DNA of 64,000 bases from Gloeopeniophorella convolvens (GCA_022496205.1 WTXD01000002.1:558001-622000); one strand, 5' to 3'. Positions 45,828-57,309 are shown, counted from the first letter of the stretch. A program made the numbers and translations. Notes: generated by a model from the letters alone, not told the origin.

Positions 45828-48665
45828 TGACTATCCCCGTTCCTATATTTCTTTCCGCTTTTCTTCGTCTCTGTTTCAACGACTCATCTTTACGACTTGT
45901 AACGACCTGTGATGATTTACGACCTGTTTGTGCTACATACTGTTGTTTGTCTTACTAGCTGTAGGCAGTATCCATATATATTCCACACGATTCGGACGTC
46001 GGATGCTGCTACATGCACGAATACCGCTCACAGGGTGTGATCGTGTTCAATTCAAAAGAGAGCGACTACAACATACGAGTCGACACCCCCACATAAGTAA
46101 TACCTGTCTCCCTTCCGTGCATGACTCGTACCTATCCCGAAGCGGCTTCTCGCCAAGCTCAGTCGGAAGGCCATCGCAACAATTCGACAGGCACCATGTT
46201 ATGTGATATTGCTGATGTGAGAGACGAATAAACGTCGCGGGCGTACCTGGCGGAGAGTCTGGGAGCGCATCCCCTCCCCCCCCCTTTCGTCTCAAAAAGC
46301 CTCCACGCCCACGGCAGTCAAAGTTGTAGCGTAACGGCGCCGTCGTCCCTCCTTGTGTCAGGGGCGGATCAGAGGGGAGCGGGGGGGACAAACAAGTGAG
46401 CGGTGAAAGGGGGGGAGAAATCGGACAGTCAGAAGTTCCGATTGTGACCCTGACAGAATGCAGTCGTGAGCAGCTGCAGTTAGCGTGAGTCAGTGGCGGG
46501 TCGATAGACGGACTAGCGGCAGGAGGGACGAGGGGGTGCAGGTAAACATGTCGAGATTCTGCGAAATTTGTTGCTGGTTCAGAAAAGGCACCGATTGCGT
46601 TGCCACAAGAGGAATTGCAGCAGCTGTTTCCAGGCGTTTGCAGAGATGGCGTGACAGTCCACGCGCGGAGAGGTCCGCCGAAGAACAAATCAGCATAAAA
46701 TCACACAAATACGAGGAAAAAGATTCAGCACGGGGGAACGAAGGGGGGCGGTCCTGCGGGGTTGTTTGGTTGTTGAGGGGATGTTCCCGTTCAGCGGAGA
46801 TAAATTAGCGCAAATTAGCAGGAATTAGCGTGAATTATCGGGGTGCGACGGTGTCTGAATCGTGGGCGTGACACTCGATGTGGCGATCCACTTCGCCGTG
46901 GACACGCTCTTGCGTTTGCTTCTTCTTCACTCGTATCCTTCGTCCTTCCTTGCGCTGCGGTCGTTGTGCCGGGATGCGGATTTTTCCTACCGCCTTTCAC
47001 TCTTCGTCTTGCGTCACCCAAGGGGCATCAATCTTCGTCGTTGGACGGCAACGCGGCCGGAGGGACGCCCTCCGGGCATTCCAACGGGGTAACAGACGGA
47101 CGACCATTGGGTCATTGCGTTGCTGGGTATTTTGACCGCTTGAATTTCCCGCAGACGACACAGCAGTGCAAGACGGGTCAAGGTGTCACCTTTTGCGTGG
47201 GTACGGCACCAGCGCTGCTCCCACAAGCAAGAGCACAAGTTCGTGGACGTTGTATGGCTCACTCAAGCCATCTTCAAGGAGCAAGGTCACAAGCACAAGA
47301 TGTCAAGGCGGCATTCCCCAAGCCAGGGCGTTGCGGGTTGGTGGGGGCATCTCCAAGATACCAGAGGAGTACAGCGGTCATCTTGGGTGCGTGCTCTTGC
47401 AGCTTCACACTACAGTGCATGCCCCTTCACAAGGGGTTTTTGTCTGGCATCGTTGCTTTATTCCATGCTGTCTTCGACTTGTGGACGCTTGCGGCTTCTC
47501 GCTTGAGGCTGTCTCGCACAGTCTTGACAGAAAATAATTTGAGGGGCACTCTTGCGTCAGTCAGACTCTTGAGGCACTTCTCTTGGAGGTTCTTGGGTCA
47601 CACTGGGACGGATGTGTTCAGTGCATTGGTTCATGAGATGGCGGTTCATGGGAAGCGGCGACTCGCCTAGTTGAGGGTGACATGTAACAGGTATGTGACA
47701 TTGTCACGTTCGCGTCTTGTCACGCTGACTCGGGCCGACAGTCACAGCAGGGCCGGCCGCTGGGGGCGATCGCGCCGTCCCAGAGCTCGTCGAAGTCCCA
47801 GGGAGTCTGTGGCCAGTATCCATGTGCGAATAGAGGAACGTCCCAGTGCATGTCGTGGGCCGATATGCTGGAGGACCCGGGTGCATATATGCAGCGAAGT
47901 CGTCCAGTGCGCAGTCGTGCCCGCCAGAGCTGTGGTTTTGCTTCCGTGATTCCGAGTTGAGGCCGCGCGACGGCGACGACGACGAACCTGCCTTCCTAAG
48001 CCGAAAGAACACCCCGGGGACGCTGACGGACGCGTTGGATCTGTAGGCTCGATTCCTCAACTGGGCGACGTATCACTAGTCACTTTCCGCAGCGCGCCGC
48101 GGATCCGAGAGACCATGCGCACCGTGCTGCTTTCAGTCCGTCCTCTGACATCGGTGGCTGGCGGGGGAGCCTTGACAGCGGCGGTGGGCCCCGATGTCGT
48201 GCTGTGTGTCGATGCGCCGCTTGTCCATCAGCTTCTCCGCGAGTGCCGGCTCGCTCTGGGTACTTATCTGGCCTCCCCGACCTCCCCGCTGGGCGAAGAC
48301 GTTCCCTGGCTTGCCTCCCGGCCATCTCTGGTGCGCAGGCTGCGCCTGTCACGGGTGGGAGCGATGATCTCTCCCGATGCGGGCGCGCGGGCGGTCGAAA
48401 CGGGGAATGTCAGTCGACGGGGTTCTGGGCGCTGAGCGCCTCAGAGAGGAACTTCGCGGCGACTTTGCTAGTCATCGCGCCAGGGGCGTAATTAGCGGCA
48501 TCTGCACTCGCCCTCATTCAGTTGCCGCATTTAAAGAGCTGCCCGCGCGCGCAAAATCGCGCCCCACAACTCTCTCTTCCCGCCCACCACCTCCACTGCC
48601 CCCACGCTCGTTTCGTTCGTTCGCGCGCACTCAAACGGCTATATAACACCACTTTGCTGCGTCTT
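45828..48665. other. 2.8-kb gene-poor region
   Basis: It begins with the 3' flank of the membrane protein gene. A run of C (46267-46281) and several G runs follow to 46410, then the 10-bp tandem repeat at 46802. The frames at 46843-47670 (+, 275 codons) and 48115-48435 (+, 106 codons) show no motif, and no splice pattern supports them. 47730-47960 has exon-like codons (ADMLEDPGAYMQRS) without a closing gene model. The last 150 bp are the promoter of the next gene. Confidence 0.45.
46802..46841. repeat. Four-unit 10-bp tandem repeat
   Basis: Units aaattagcgc, aaattagcag, gaattagcgt and gaattatcgg follow each other without gaps, with aattag shared by the first three. The period is close to one helical turn. 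Confidence 0.75.
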
Positions 48666-49264
48666 ATGCCCGTTCCCGCGCCGCCTTATCCCTCCTTCAC
48701 CCTGGTCATGACCACCTCCCCGTTTGCCGCTTACGACAACATGCGGCTCCCCGCGTATCGTGGGTCGCATCTTGGTCGCTACCACCCGTATCCGCGCTCG
48801 CATCCCTCCCATCACGAGGAACACATGGTACGCCGCGTACTTGTTTTGGGCACCAAGGTCCCCGGTTTGACGCCCAAGGCAGACGACTGTGGACTACCGC
48901 TTCTCTGACCCTCCACGCCCCCCGGTTCCATGTGTAACAGCCAAGCCATCGGTAAGAGTGCCCTCTTGTCTTGTTGTGTGCTGGTTCTGAACGTGTGGGC
49001 TGCAGTTCGCGACGATTGTCGAAGATGCCGAAAGTGCGGGGCACGAGTCGGACGCATCTACAATGGTGGTCACAGATAGTCTCCACAAGCGCCGGAAAGT
49101 CAAAATCGCGACCGAGCGGCTTCGGGTGGGTTGCTACACCTCGCGTGTGCTCATGCGTTGATTGACCTTGAGTGCAGGCCATCGTCACTGCGCTGCGCCG
49201 GGTGTGCGGCGGGATATCGGCGAAGCAGGAGGAAGAGAAGCTCAAGTTTGACTTGTTGAACTGA
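48666..49264 (+). CDS. Small orphan protein, 145 residues
   Basis: Function not recognised. Exons 48666-48827, 48883-48951, 49006-49125 and 49178-49264 are each a multiple of three, so all introns are phase 0; all have good splice sites. The protein is Pro/His/Tyr-rich at first (LPAYRGSHLGRYHPYPRSH), then DYRFSDPPRPPVP. A basic patch follows (LHKRRKVKIATERLR), possibly nuclear-localising, then VTALRRVCGGISAKQEEEKLKFDLLN, a likely amphipathic helix. A tatataa element lies about 25 bp before the ATG. Clean splicing argues that it is real. Confidence 0.7.
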
Positions 49265-49893
49265 GCCCACGCACCCGTCTCCCGTGCTCGAAGGACTGCA
49301 GCCCAAAACGCATGCTTCATATAGGTTCTTGACTGCCGCCTGTCGTCGTATCCAGCACCCACTTGCTACCTTGCTAATTTGGTTGGTGACCAGCCGTTGT
49401 ATATATAGCACCTGACTCTCGCTCCCACACGCCACCGCTTGTATCTATATCGTCTTGAGTCTATCTTCCTTTGTCCACACCTTGATTGTTGCCTCTGTTT
49501 ACTTGACACCCCGTTACACTTGCAAAAAGTTGTCGAATCGTAGTTTTTGCGCCGTCCTCGCGTTCGAACGTTCGTGGTGCCGCAGCGCTTGTAAGCAAAG
49601 GCCATATTCTCGATTCAGAGACATAACGTCTGTTGTGTAGCAAGCTGGACGTGGGATTGTGCTCTTGACGCTTGAGGCTCAGACCTTGGCCGTTGGGGAT
49701 TCGTCGAGCCATGCCTTGTCAAGGGAAGCCCTCACAGAAAACGCGTAGATGGATGCGTAGACATTAGAGAGAAAAAAGTATAAATCCCATGCATATACTA
49801 GTAGCAACCTATCAGCCCCAGGCCACCCAAACCGCACAACCGAGAGCTGACAACGCACCTAGCTAGCAAACGAAGCGACCCCCCAACCCGCGC
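49265..49893. other. Intergenic region between convergent genes
   Basis: 3' flanks of the small orphan and mL54. It holds a tatatata stretch near 49399 and the 3' end of mL54. No gene seen. Confidence 0.5.
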
Positions 49894-50330
49894 TCACTGC
49901 GTCTTCATGAAGTTCTGGTCGCGGATGCGCTGCCGGTTCTCGCGCCGCAGACGGCGCTTCTCCGCGTGCCCGCCGGGCCCGTCGTCCGGCAGCTCGGCCT
50001 TGCTGTCGAGCAGCGTCCAGAGCCACGCCGGGTACGCCGCGTCGGGCTGCGCGAGCACGGGCGGCTGGTCCTTGAGGTAGTTCAGGCCCTCGAGCACGGT
50101 GTTGGGTGCGCACGAGGACTGCGCGGTTGCGGCTGGTGGCGTGTCAGTGCGGGCGTGCGGGGGCAGAGAAGAGCGGGGAGGAGGGGCTTACTGCCTGCTG
50201 TGGGTGCGGGCGCCGCGGCGGGGAGCGGAGCGAGTTTGGCGTCTGCTTTTTTGGGCTTGGTGGCATAGAAACGCACGGGCGCGAGAGCGCGTGGGGGGCG
50301 GGGCAGGGCGCGGACTCGGAGGGCGAACAT
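49894..50330 (-). CDS. MRPL37: Mitochondrial large ribosomal subunit protein mL54 (MRPL37 of yeast)
   Basis: Component of the mitochondrial 54S ribosomal subunit. Two exons (50330-50192, 50132-49894) give 125 residues. The leader MFALRVRALPRPPRALAPVRFYATKPKK is Arg-rich without acids, a clear mitochondrial presequence. After an Ala/Pro linker comes the conserved core CAPNTVLEGLNYLKDQPPVLAQ, then YPAWLWTLLD and the C-terminal basic helix EKRRLRRENRQRIRDQNFMKTQ (in part), which is diagnostic for mL54. The acceptor used is the ccaccag before CCGCAACC; the next AG downstream would break the frame. Confidence 0.93.
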
Positions 50331-50811
50331 GGATGGGAGGAGACTGGTCGGACGTGCTGTGACGCGACTGGCGCGTGATGCTCGCGCGGCGGGCGGCTAT
50401 AATTGTTCGGCTGATGCTCGACTCGAGAAGGGCCGTCTGCAGCGGCAGGTGCCGTTGGTTGCTTGCAATGCAGCTACCAGCTTGTGCTTGTGTATACGTC
50501 TTGAGCGGAGCTCTCGACGCTTGAGCTTGATCTTTCAGACAGTTCCAGCTGCCCATTATATGCTTCACTCAACTAGTGGTGTACTTAATGAATAGATAGG
50601 GGATCGGATCACGAAGCGGGGGACGCGGAGGGAGATCACGATGTACCAGAACCGTAGTTGCACCGGAAACACCCGAACCACTTCATCCTCGCACTTTTCC
50701 GGCGGCTACGCCTCCTCCAGCAGTCTCTCTGGTTCTGGCGGGACACCGGCTGCAGTCTATGCTATGTCTGTCGGTCTCTGGGCGTCAGCGAGGTGGGTGG
50801 GGCGAAGGCAA
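50331..50811. other. Intergenic region, no gene seen
   Basis: Promoter side of mL54 and 3' flank of the DUF6533 gene. Only short, unrelated open frames. Confidence 0.5.
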
Positions 50812-52680
50812 TCACGGACCGAAAGCATCTTCCTGGCCGCGCTGCTGTCGTTCGTCGGGAGCATTGTCGCGGCCTGCTAGCTCGGGACTCGCGAACCTAT
50901 CCATTTTCCTGCTGCGTTCTTCACAGGTCTTTGCGTGTTTGGCGCGCGTGTGGAGCATGACGCGCGAGATGAGCGTCGTGGATAACCTGGAATGACCATT
51001 TTGCACACAGGGCTCTGTGCACGAAAGTATATAGACGAACGCGTTTGTCATGGTCGTTACTGAATTCTTCAGTAGTGGCTGGTTACGGGATAAATGGTCA
51101 ACGCCATGGTGCACTGATGTGATTGTGACGGGCCACGCACGGGCGCGAACTGCAGCGCGACAGGAATAATGAGCCTCTGCATGAGTACCGATGCAGCCAA
51201 TGGACTGACCAACAAGATGAGGATGTTCGCTAGATTCACTAGGAACAAGGGGCTATTTCTTCTGAGCAAACCCATAGTAAGGCACGCAAGAGAGAGCCTA
51301 CGCAAAGTACAAAGTCCCTAGGGGCCCCGTTAGGCATCTCCTCCTTGTTTAAGGGATATTTTGAACTGACCATTGCGTACCATCACTTGAAGAAGCGCCA
51401 TCTCTCGGATAGATGCACCGGGGCCTGCGTCTCTACGCGACTGAATTGCGCGGAAGACTGTCAAGAAGAAGACAGTGGTGTCGAGCACCAACGGGCCGCT
51501 CCATGAAAGCGCTATGCCTGCAGCAATGCTCAGCCTCAAAACACGCTGCCCATGTGCAACTTACTACGGGCTCTGACGCACGGAACATGTGAATGGCACA
51601 GATCCGGAATGGTGCATGACACGCACTTTTGCTGGGAAAGCAGATCGCTGCACCCCGGATAGATCGGAGATGTCACCTGGACCCCATGTATGCCCTTTCC
51701 AGTTGTCATCAGGACCTACAGAGCTCGAGTAAGCTGACGCTAGACCCGACGCAGACGTAGAAGCCAAAGCAGAAGTACGAACGAAGCCAACCAAGATGCT
51801 GGCGAAGACGATCGAGCATAGGAGTACCAAAACAATGCGTCTTCCAGATATCGGTCTTCTGAAATCGATGATGTGGCGCATCCTCTTATTCCAGGGCTCC
51901 TTTGCCAGACCCACGGTCGTATGGTTCTCCTCTCCATACAAGGAGTACATGCGCACGATGCAGAGAACTGGGAATGCGTGAGCCAGCACACAACGTCAAA
52001 TAATACTAGTATGCACATACCTGCAGCCAGGATTTGGAGGACGATCGCGAAAAGCCAGTGGTAGCCGTTTAGCTGGAGGCAACTGATCATATAAATTGTT
52101 AGGCATCCTTTGAAAAGGGAGACGTCTTACTACTGATAAAATTAAAACATTTAGTTATCAGAGCACACCGGAAAGAGAACTCACTGCAAGGCCTCCCATC
52201 ACAAGGTATGACTTCATAATCGGGATATGCCCAACGATTGAGACGTAGCGATTTACGAGACAGAGGCAGGATATCCAGTCCAGCCGCCACCATGGGAGCC
52301 GCCGAGTCTGCTTATGATGTGAGTGGGCCGGTAGAGGTTGTGTAGAAACATCGCGGTCGTGCTCGTTCCTTTTCCAGAGCCAGAGGTATCTCACTTCGTC
52401 GGATAGGCTGATGAGGTAGTCATAATATAGAATGACTGTCCAGGGCCTTTTAGTTAACACTATGTGCAGAGCAAAAGGCCAAACGAACCGATAGGAACCA
52501 GAGAGAGGATGTAGCCGACAAGTCTAATGGCAAAAGCAAGTCAGCATCGTGCTGAAGGCCACGGCGACCGTATCCGCACGCTCACAGGTCAGCACCTATG
52601 TCAGAGATAATATTGCCCACCGCGATCATAGCAAAGGCAATGGTGGGCGAAAGGTGGATGTTAGTGGGTGTCAGGCTCAT
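50812..52680 (-). CDS. DUF6533-domain multi-pass membrane protein
   Basis: Member of a large mushroom-specific family of seven-helix-like membrane proteins with no known role. The start at 52680 gives MSLTPTNIHLSPTIAFAMIAVGNIISDIGADL, possibly an extracellular arm. After two introns comes WTVILYYDYLISLSDEVRYLW, the DUF6533 signature, then WWRLDWISCLCLVNRYVSIVGHIPIM. Later exons add hydrophobic spans (WLFAIVLQILAAGMCILVLRMYSLY, RRIVLVLLCSIVFASILVGF, VLDTTVFFLTVFRAI, FLVNLANILILL; some in part). The C-terminus has SRVMLHTRAKHAK, close to the family's usual SRLMLNLR. Exon joints between 51100 and 51600 are the least certain. The stop is at 50812-50814. Confidence 0.82.
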
Positions 52681-53472
52681 TCGAATCTAGTGGGAAGTCA
52701 AACGCGATGATCATACCATGTATCACTGGTGCGATCATGCCGTGCTCACGGCTCCCCACGCGCATGGGCAGATCACTCCTCAGCCTTGCACTGCATATAC
52801 GGTTAGATGCAGAGAGTACATGTATAATGTAAAAGGATTGAAGAGAATCAATGCAGATTTGTGGCGTGCAAGGCCAGGTGGCGGACGCTGTACACTCCGG
52901 CACTTGGTGGTGAACTCCGCGCCACTGATAGTAGCGCGGGTACGCGATGCAAGCCCAGCGTGAAGACACGACAATGTTAGAACTCGAACAGCCTCATATT
53001 GATTGATGTGGTAGATAGTAAAGAGGGAAGTAGTCATCTTCAGATTCCAAAACGTACGCTATCTATGACGAATCACGTGCTACGATGCAAACCGAACTTC
53101 GACAGACAACGCCCCCTGTATCGCAGGATGCGCTTAGGATACACGCGCACTCTCCAGCCACCCTGGCGTCGTCTTGAAGGAGCAGGTACGACACCTGCAA
53201 TCATTCACAAAAGACTCGACGCGGCATGCCGTGATACGCGCGCGCAATTATGCTGGGTAACGTGAGGACTTCGCACGTGGCTAGGGGAGCAAGAGGGAGA
53301 AGGAAATGCGGGCTGAGAAAGGCACACGGATGAAGAGGTTTAGATTGAGGTTCTGTACTCCGAGACCATATCCCTAGGCCCATCATGCGTACTCAGGCGG
53401 CGCCCGAGGTAATTATGGGGAATGGAACCTTGCAAGCAAGGTAATGCGCGCTCGGGGGAGAACAGGTAACAT
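52681..53472. other. Intergenic region before tRNA-Tyr
   Basis: About 790 bp holding the 5' side of the DUF6533 gene. Open frames on both strands are short and show no motif. Confidence 0.5.
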
Positions 53473-53561
53473 CCCTCGATAGCTCAGTTGGAAGAGCGTG
53501 AGACTGTAATTGGTTACCCCAGCGCATCTCAAGGTCGAAGGTTCGAGCCCATCTCGAGGGA
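53473..53561 (+). tRNA. tRNA-Tyr (GTA) with a 16-nt intron
   Basis: Acceptor stem CCCTCGA/TCGAGGG, D arm GCTC...GAGC, anticodon stem TGAGA/TCTCA with loop CT-GTA-A. A 16-nt intron follows position 37; introns in tRNA-Tyr genes are common in eukaryotes. The B box ggttcgagccc is intact. The T stem has one A-A mismatch (GAAGG/CCATC), so folding there is slightly weaker than usual. The discriminator is A. Confidence 0.93.
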
Positions 53562-53565
53562 TTCC

Positions 53566-53570
53566 TTTTT
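53566..53570 (+). terminator. RNA polymerase III terminator of tRNA-Tyr
   Basis: Five T start four bases after the tRNA end. Confidence 0.7.
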
Positions 53571-53694
53571 GCAAGCCACCGCAAGGTCCCGACCCCAGAC
53601 TGCACTCCGCGGGTACTACTAATCGTTGAGAAGACATGCATACTCTGGACAGAAACAAGATAGTGTATTTAAATGGGTACGGGTACATCGGGCC

Positions 53695-55299
53695 TCAGCT
53701 GCGGGGGCGGCCGTCCTCTGCGCTCGAGCCCTGCTTCCACACCGAGTTTAGCGACCCGGGCTCGTCCCGCCGCACGGTGCCGTCGAGCAGCTCGACGGCC
53801 GCATCGGCGCTGTCCCGGTAAGACCCGCCGGAGAGGCTCTCGGAGGGCACGGGCACATGCAAGAACGGCGCGTCGGACGGCGCGCGGTGGTGGGTCGGGA
53901 GGATGTTGTCCAGCCGCTGGATGCGCGGGGCGTAGGGGAGGTGGGCCGTCTCTGACGAGAGATTGGGGTAATACAAGCGGTAAGAAAAGTACGCGCAGAC
54001 GATGCCAAGAATCGAGCCGGCGGTGACGTCCTGCCAGTGATCTGTACGCGGACGGTCAGCACGAGGCCACTCGGGTCGAGAAGAACTGACGTCTGTAATC
54101 CATGGTGCGGCTGATGGCTACCAGGGAGGCGCCGAACAGGGGAAGCACGGAGATCCATGCTTTCGGCTGCGAGAGAGACCGAAATGAGCCGCTTCGTCCC
54201 CGCGCACGCACGTCCAGACGCACCGCATGCCCCCGCGAATCAAACAAATGCAACTTTCCCGCAGTATAGAGAGACAAGAAAGTCAAACCCGCGAACGACA
54301 CTGCGCGCCGGCGTCAGATGCATTCTATGGCAAAAAGGGAAGGGAAGGACGGACGACTTGAATGCCCGCTTGGGAAGCTCCTGAAGCCGTCGTTTATCAT
54401 GTGTTGACTCGTCGGATTGCATATCGCTACGGAAGAGAGGCCGAACGGCGGGTCGACGGTGCCCAGGGCGGGGTGGCAGCGGTCGAGGAGATCTGTGCGA
54501 GCCAAGAAGAGGTAGGTGAGCGGGTGAGCTGGCGGCGAGGCGTGGAGCGCGCAGCCGCACCTGGGCGAGGGCGTCCGACTGTGATCTTCACGACCTGGGT
54601 GAAGGCGCCGGCGAGGGTGAGCCCGAGGATGACTGCCGGTGCGATGAGCGTGATGTCATATGCATCGCGGGCGCGGTAGCGCACGCACCTCCAAGCGAGC
54701 TGCTATGGGCGTCCCAGAGGGAGCGGACGGTGAGCAGGTTGATGGCCCACTGCAGCGCGAGCGGGGCGACGACGGCGATTATGTACAGGGCCCAGTCCTG
54801 TGAAGCCAGGGCATGAGGCGGGGTATGTAAGATGACGAGGGCGCGGGGACGTACGGGCACTCTCTCATGCACAGCAAACCTGCAGGGTGTGTAAGAGCGC
54901 GCTCTGGGCAGCCTAGCACTGCTCACGGATGTCGCAGACTGCGGCGGTGTCAGCACGGCGAGAGAGAGAGAGAGACGAGAGATGCGCACGAAGTGTCGGT
55001 GACCGAGAACTCGCGCTTGAAGCCGCTGACCTTGTCAAGGAGGAAGAAGGCGACGCTGAGAGCGGGGTGAACGGGAGGTACTTATCGCAGGGCGCATGGC
55101 AGCTATGACAGGCGCGCCCCTGCTGCGGACTGCGGAGGGGAAGAGGACGCACGCTAAGGTTATGGTTATGGTCCTGTTGAGGGATGAGAAGGGCAAGTCG
55201 GTGGTCCGAGGATCAGACGCACCAGTCAGGGGCATAGGAGAGCAGCAACTTCTTCCTGTCGTAGCGGGCCAGCGAGCGACTCGAGTCTGGGTTTCTCAT
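53695..55299 (-). CDS. PAP2-family lipid phosphate phosphatase (DPP1/LPP1 type)
   Basis: Integral membrane enzyme that removes phosphate from diacylglycerol pyrophosphate, phosphatidate and related lipids. The start at 55299 reads MRNPDSSRSLARYDRKKLLLSYAPDW. The next short exon gives TITITLA, then VAFFLLDKVSGFKREFSVTDT. The catalytic signature is complete: KITVGRPRPG (motif 1), SFPSGHSS (motif 2), and SRTMDYRHHWQDVTAGSILG with the nucleophile His (motif 3). Hydrophobic spans lie between them (WALYIIAVVAPLALQWAIN, ITLIAPAVILGLTLAGAF). The C-terminal tail (RLDNILPTHHRAPSDAPFLHV...) is hydrophilic and cytosolic. About eight exons, not all joints fixed. The gene is head-to-head with PPP4R2, 174 bp apart. 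Confidence 0.92.
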
Positions 55300-55473
55300 A
55301 AAGGCGGGTATAGCAGGGGGAATAAGTGGTGGAGTGAACATCGCACTCGCCCTCGGGCTTTATACACTGCGACAGGAGTGGTGGACACACGCCAAGAGTC
55401 GATCGCTGCGAAATCGGGCGAGCTCGTCTCGGCGAGCTCATCTCTCCCGCGAGCGACTCACTCGCCGCCCGAC

Positions 55474-56651
55474 ATGTCCTCATCAGACTTTGTCTGGTTA
55501 CAAGGTGCCGTGTTGCCCTCTCCAGCGTACTCTGCCCCTCTCACACCGCGCAGAATACGACGTCGCCCTCGAGCGCATCTCTTCTACAGACATCCTCGAG
55601 TGCGCGACTGGTTGGCTGTGCGCCCGTCCGTCTGCTGACGTCTGCCGTCGCAGCATCGACTGGCCCAAGCTGCGCGACATCATCAAACACAAGATCGACC
55701 AGGTGCGATATCGCCCGCGCCCGCGCCCGCGCCCATGCTCGCAGCCTCACCCACCCGCGACAGAACATCGCTGCGTTCCTCGCAGACGCCGAACGTCTCA
55801 ACGCGGCCTCCATCCATGTCCCCCCGTTCTCGTCCCAGCCATCCACTGCCGGCGGGCTCAAGCTGCCCCCCTTCACCTCGCGCGAGCGCGACGAGTCCAA
55901 CCCAACGAGGCCCCCAGGGTGCACTACGCCCCTGCAGAGGCCGCCGCCGTAAAGAGGTTGATCTATGCCCAGCTGGACGTGTTTGACGCGTGCGCCCGAC
56001 CCGCTCCCTGCGATCCGCTGACGACGACGACGATCACTGCACAGCGCGCCGTTCACGATCCAGCGCCTCGCCGACCTCTGCGCACGCCCGCGCGAGAACT
56101 ACGCCGCGCTCGGCAAGTACCTGCGTGCGCTCGAGCGCGCGCTCTACGTGACGTCCACGTGGGACTCGTTCCCGCCCCTCCCGCCGCAGCCCACGGACAA
56201 CATGGGCATCGCCGTCGCGCCCACTGCGCACCGCGCTGCGTCCCCTGCGACCCCGAGTACGCCGCTCTTCTCGCCGATCCCGTTCCTGCACGACGACGCG
56301 CGCCGCTCGCACTCGCGCAGCCCGCCGCCGTCGCCGATGGCGCTCAACGGCGCGGAGCACACCGACGCCGCGGCGGCGCTCGGCGTGGAGCCGCGCGGGC
56401 TCGGACTCGTGGACGAGCTCGACGACCCGGGCCCGGGCCACCTGAGCGACCGGCCGACGGCACTGAGCTCCGTGACGAGCAGCGGGGAGGGGTCGGGCGT
56501 CATCAGCCTCGAGGACAGGTTCGTGCGGGCGGCTGGCGACGGCGCGGACGAGCCCGCGCCCGAGTCGAAGAGGCAAAAGCAGGACGGCGAGCCGGCGGCG
56601 GCAGACGCGCCGCTGGACGAGCAAGACGGAGACAAGGAGAACAAGAGCTAG
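55474..56651 (+). CDS. PSY4: Protein phosphatase 4 regulatory subunit 2 (PPP4R2/Psy4 type), apparent frameshift
   Basis: Regulates protein phosphatase 4 in DNA damage recovery and in spindle and microtubule work. The start MSSSDFVWLQ joins EYDVALERISSTDILE after an intron (gtgccg...gcgcag). Next come IDWPKLRDIIKHKIDQ and, after a CG-rich intron, NIAAFLADAERLNAASI and GGLKLPPFTSRERDESNPTRPP. The frame then shifts in the C run at 55911-55915, and coding goes on as RVHYAPAEAAAVKRLIYAQLDVFD. The last exon has the diagnostic APFTIQRLADLCARPRENYAALGKYLRALERALYVTSTWDSFPPL (in part). The C-terminus is acidic and Ser-rich (KRQKQDGE, DEQDGDKENKS). A 47-bp intron (from about 55789) could also restore frame but would discard the conserved-looking GGLKLPPF part. 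Confidence 0.82.
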
Positions 56652-56696
56652 AAGATGTGTATGTATGTGCTGCTTGTGCCAATTCACGCGGGGTTG

Positions 56697-57309
56697 TCAT
56701 GAGTAGTCGCGTTTGATTTTCTCAAGCATGGCGGACATGCGCAGGCTCATGTTGGGCTGCCCGCCTCCCCGCCCGCGGCCGCAGGCGGCGCCCCTCCCTG
56801 CACCTCTCTGCGCCTGCCCCACAGCCTCTGCACCGCGATCGGCACCATGTTTCTTCGAGTGGCGCAGGGGCTGCGCCTTGAAATGATGCAGGGATGCGCG
56901 GGAATACGCCTGTCGCTGGAGCTCGCGTAATGATGGTTTATCACTTGTAGTTGGAGCTGCCTGTTCGTCTTGCGGCTGCTCGCGCCGGGGAGGCGCTGCG
57001 GGTTTTGGTTCCTCCTCTGGGCTCTCTTCGGCTGCGTCGGTGCCCTCATCGTCGTTCTCGGCCACGTCCGGCTGGGGGTCGCGCTGCGTGACGATGCCTT
57101 CCTTGCGCTTTTGCGCCTTCCATTTGCTCTTTATTTTCTGCTTAGCAACCCACGCCTCCTTGAGCTTCTTGGCTGTCAGGCGGCCGGCGGTGCACAGGTC
57201 GAGTCAGCCTCGTAGCGAGCGGTGCAGCAGTGCACGGACCTCGCTCTTGGGGCAGGTGGCGAAATGTGGGCGGTTTCCTCTTGTTTGAAGTGGGAGCAGA
57301 GGGAGTCAT
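56697..57309 (-). CDS. FYV7: rRNA-processing protein FYV7-like
   Basis: Yeast Fyv7 acts in early 18S rRNA processing in the nucleolus. The first exon reads MTPSAPTSNKRKPPTFRHLPQER. After one intron (gtccgt...tgacag) comes AKKLKEAWVAKQKIKSKWKAQKRKEG, the typical basic start of this family. An acidic and Pro-rich linker follows (ENDDEGTDAAEESPEEE), then a Lys/Arg-rich region and RMSAMLEKIKRDYS at the stop 56697-56699. Small, basic and low in hydrophobic residues, as expected of a ribosome-assembly factor. The name rests on the N-terminal pattern and is less certain than the neighbours. The stop lies only 45 bp from the PPP4R2 stop, so the 3' UTRs must overlap. Head-to-head with eIF1. Confidence 0.72.

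Noticed and set aside
46843..47670. 275-codon plus-strand open frame
   Set aside because: No recognisable motif; codon pattern is not clearly coding, and other frames are equally open in parts.
55709..55736. CG-rich repeat (cgcccg units) as a coding Arg-Pro tract
   Set aside because: It falls within an intron of PPP4R2 (gtgcga...gacag); the spliced frame skips it.
55334..56716. 460-codon plus-strand open frame
   Set aside because: It is a composite of promoter, introns and wrong-frame parts of the PPP4R2 gene; the diagnostic PFTIQRL block is in another frame.
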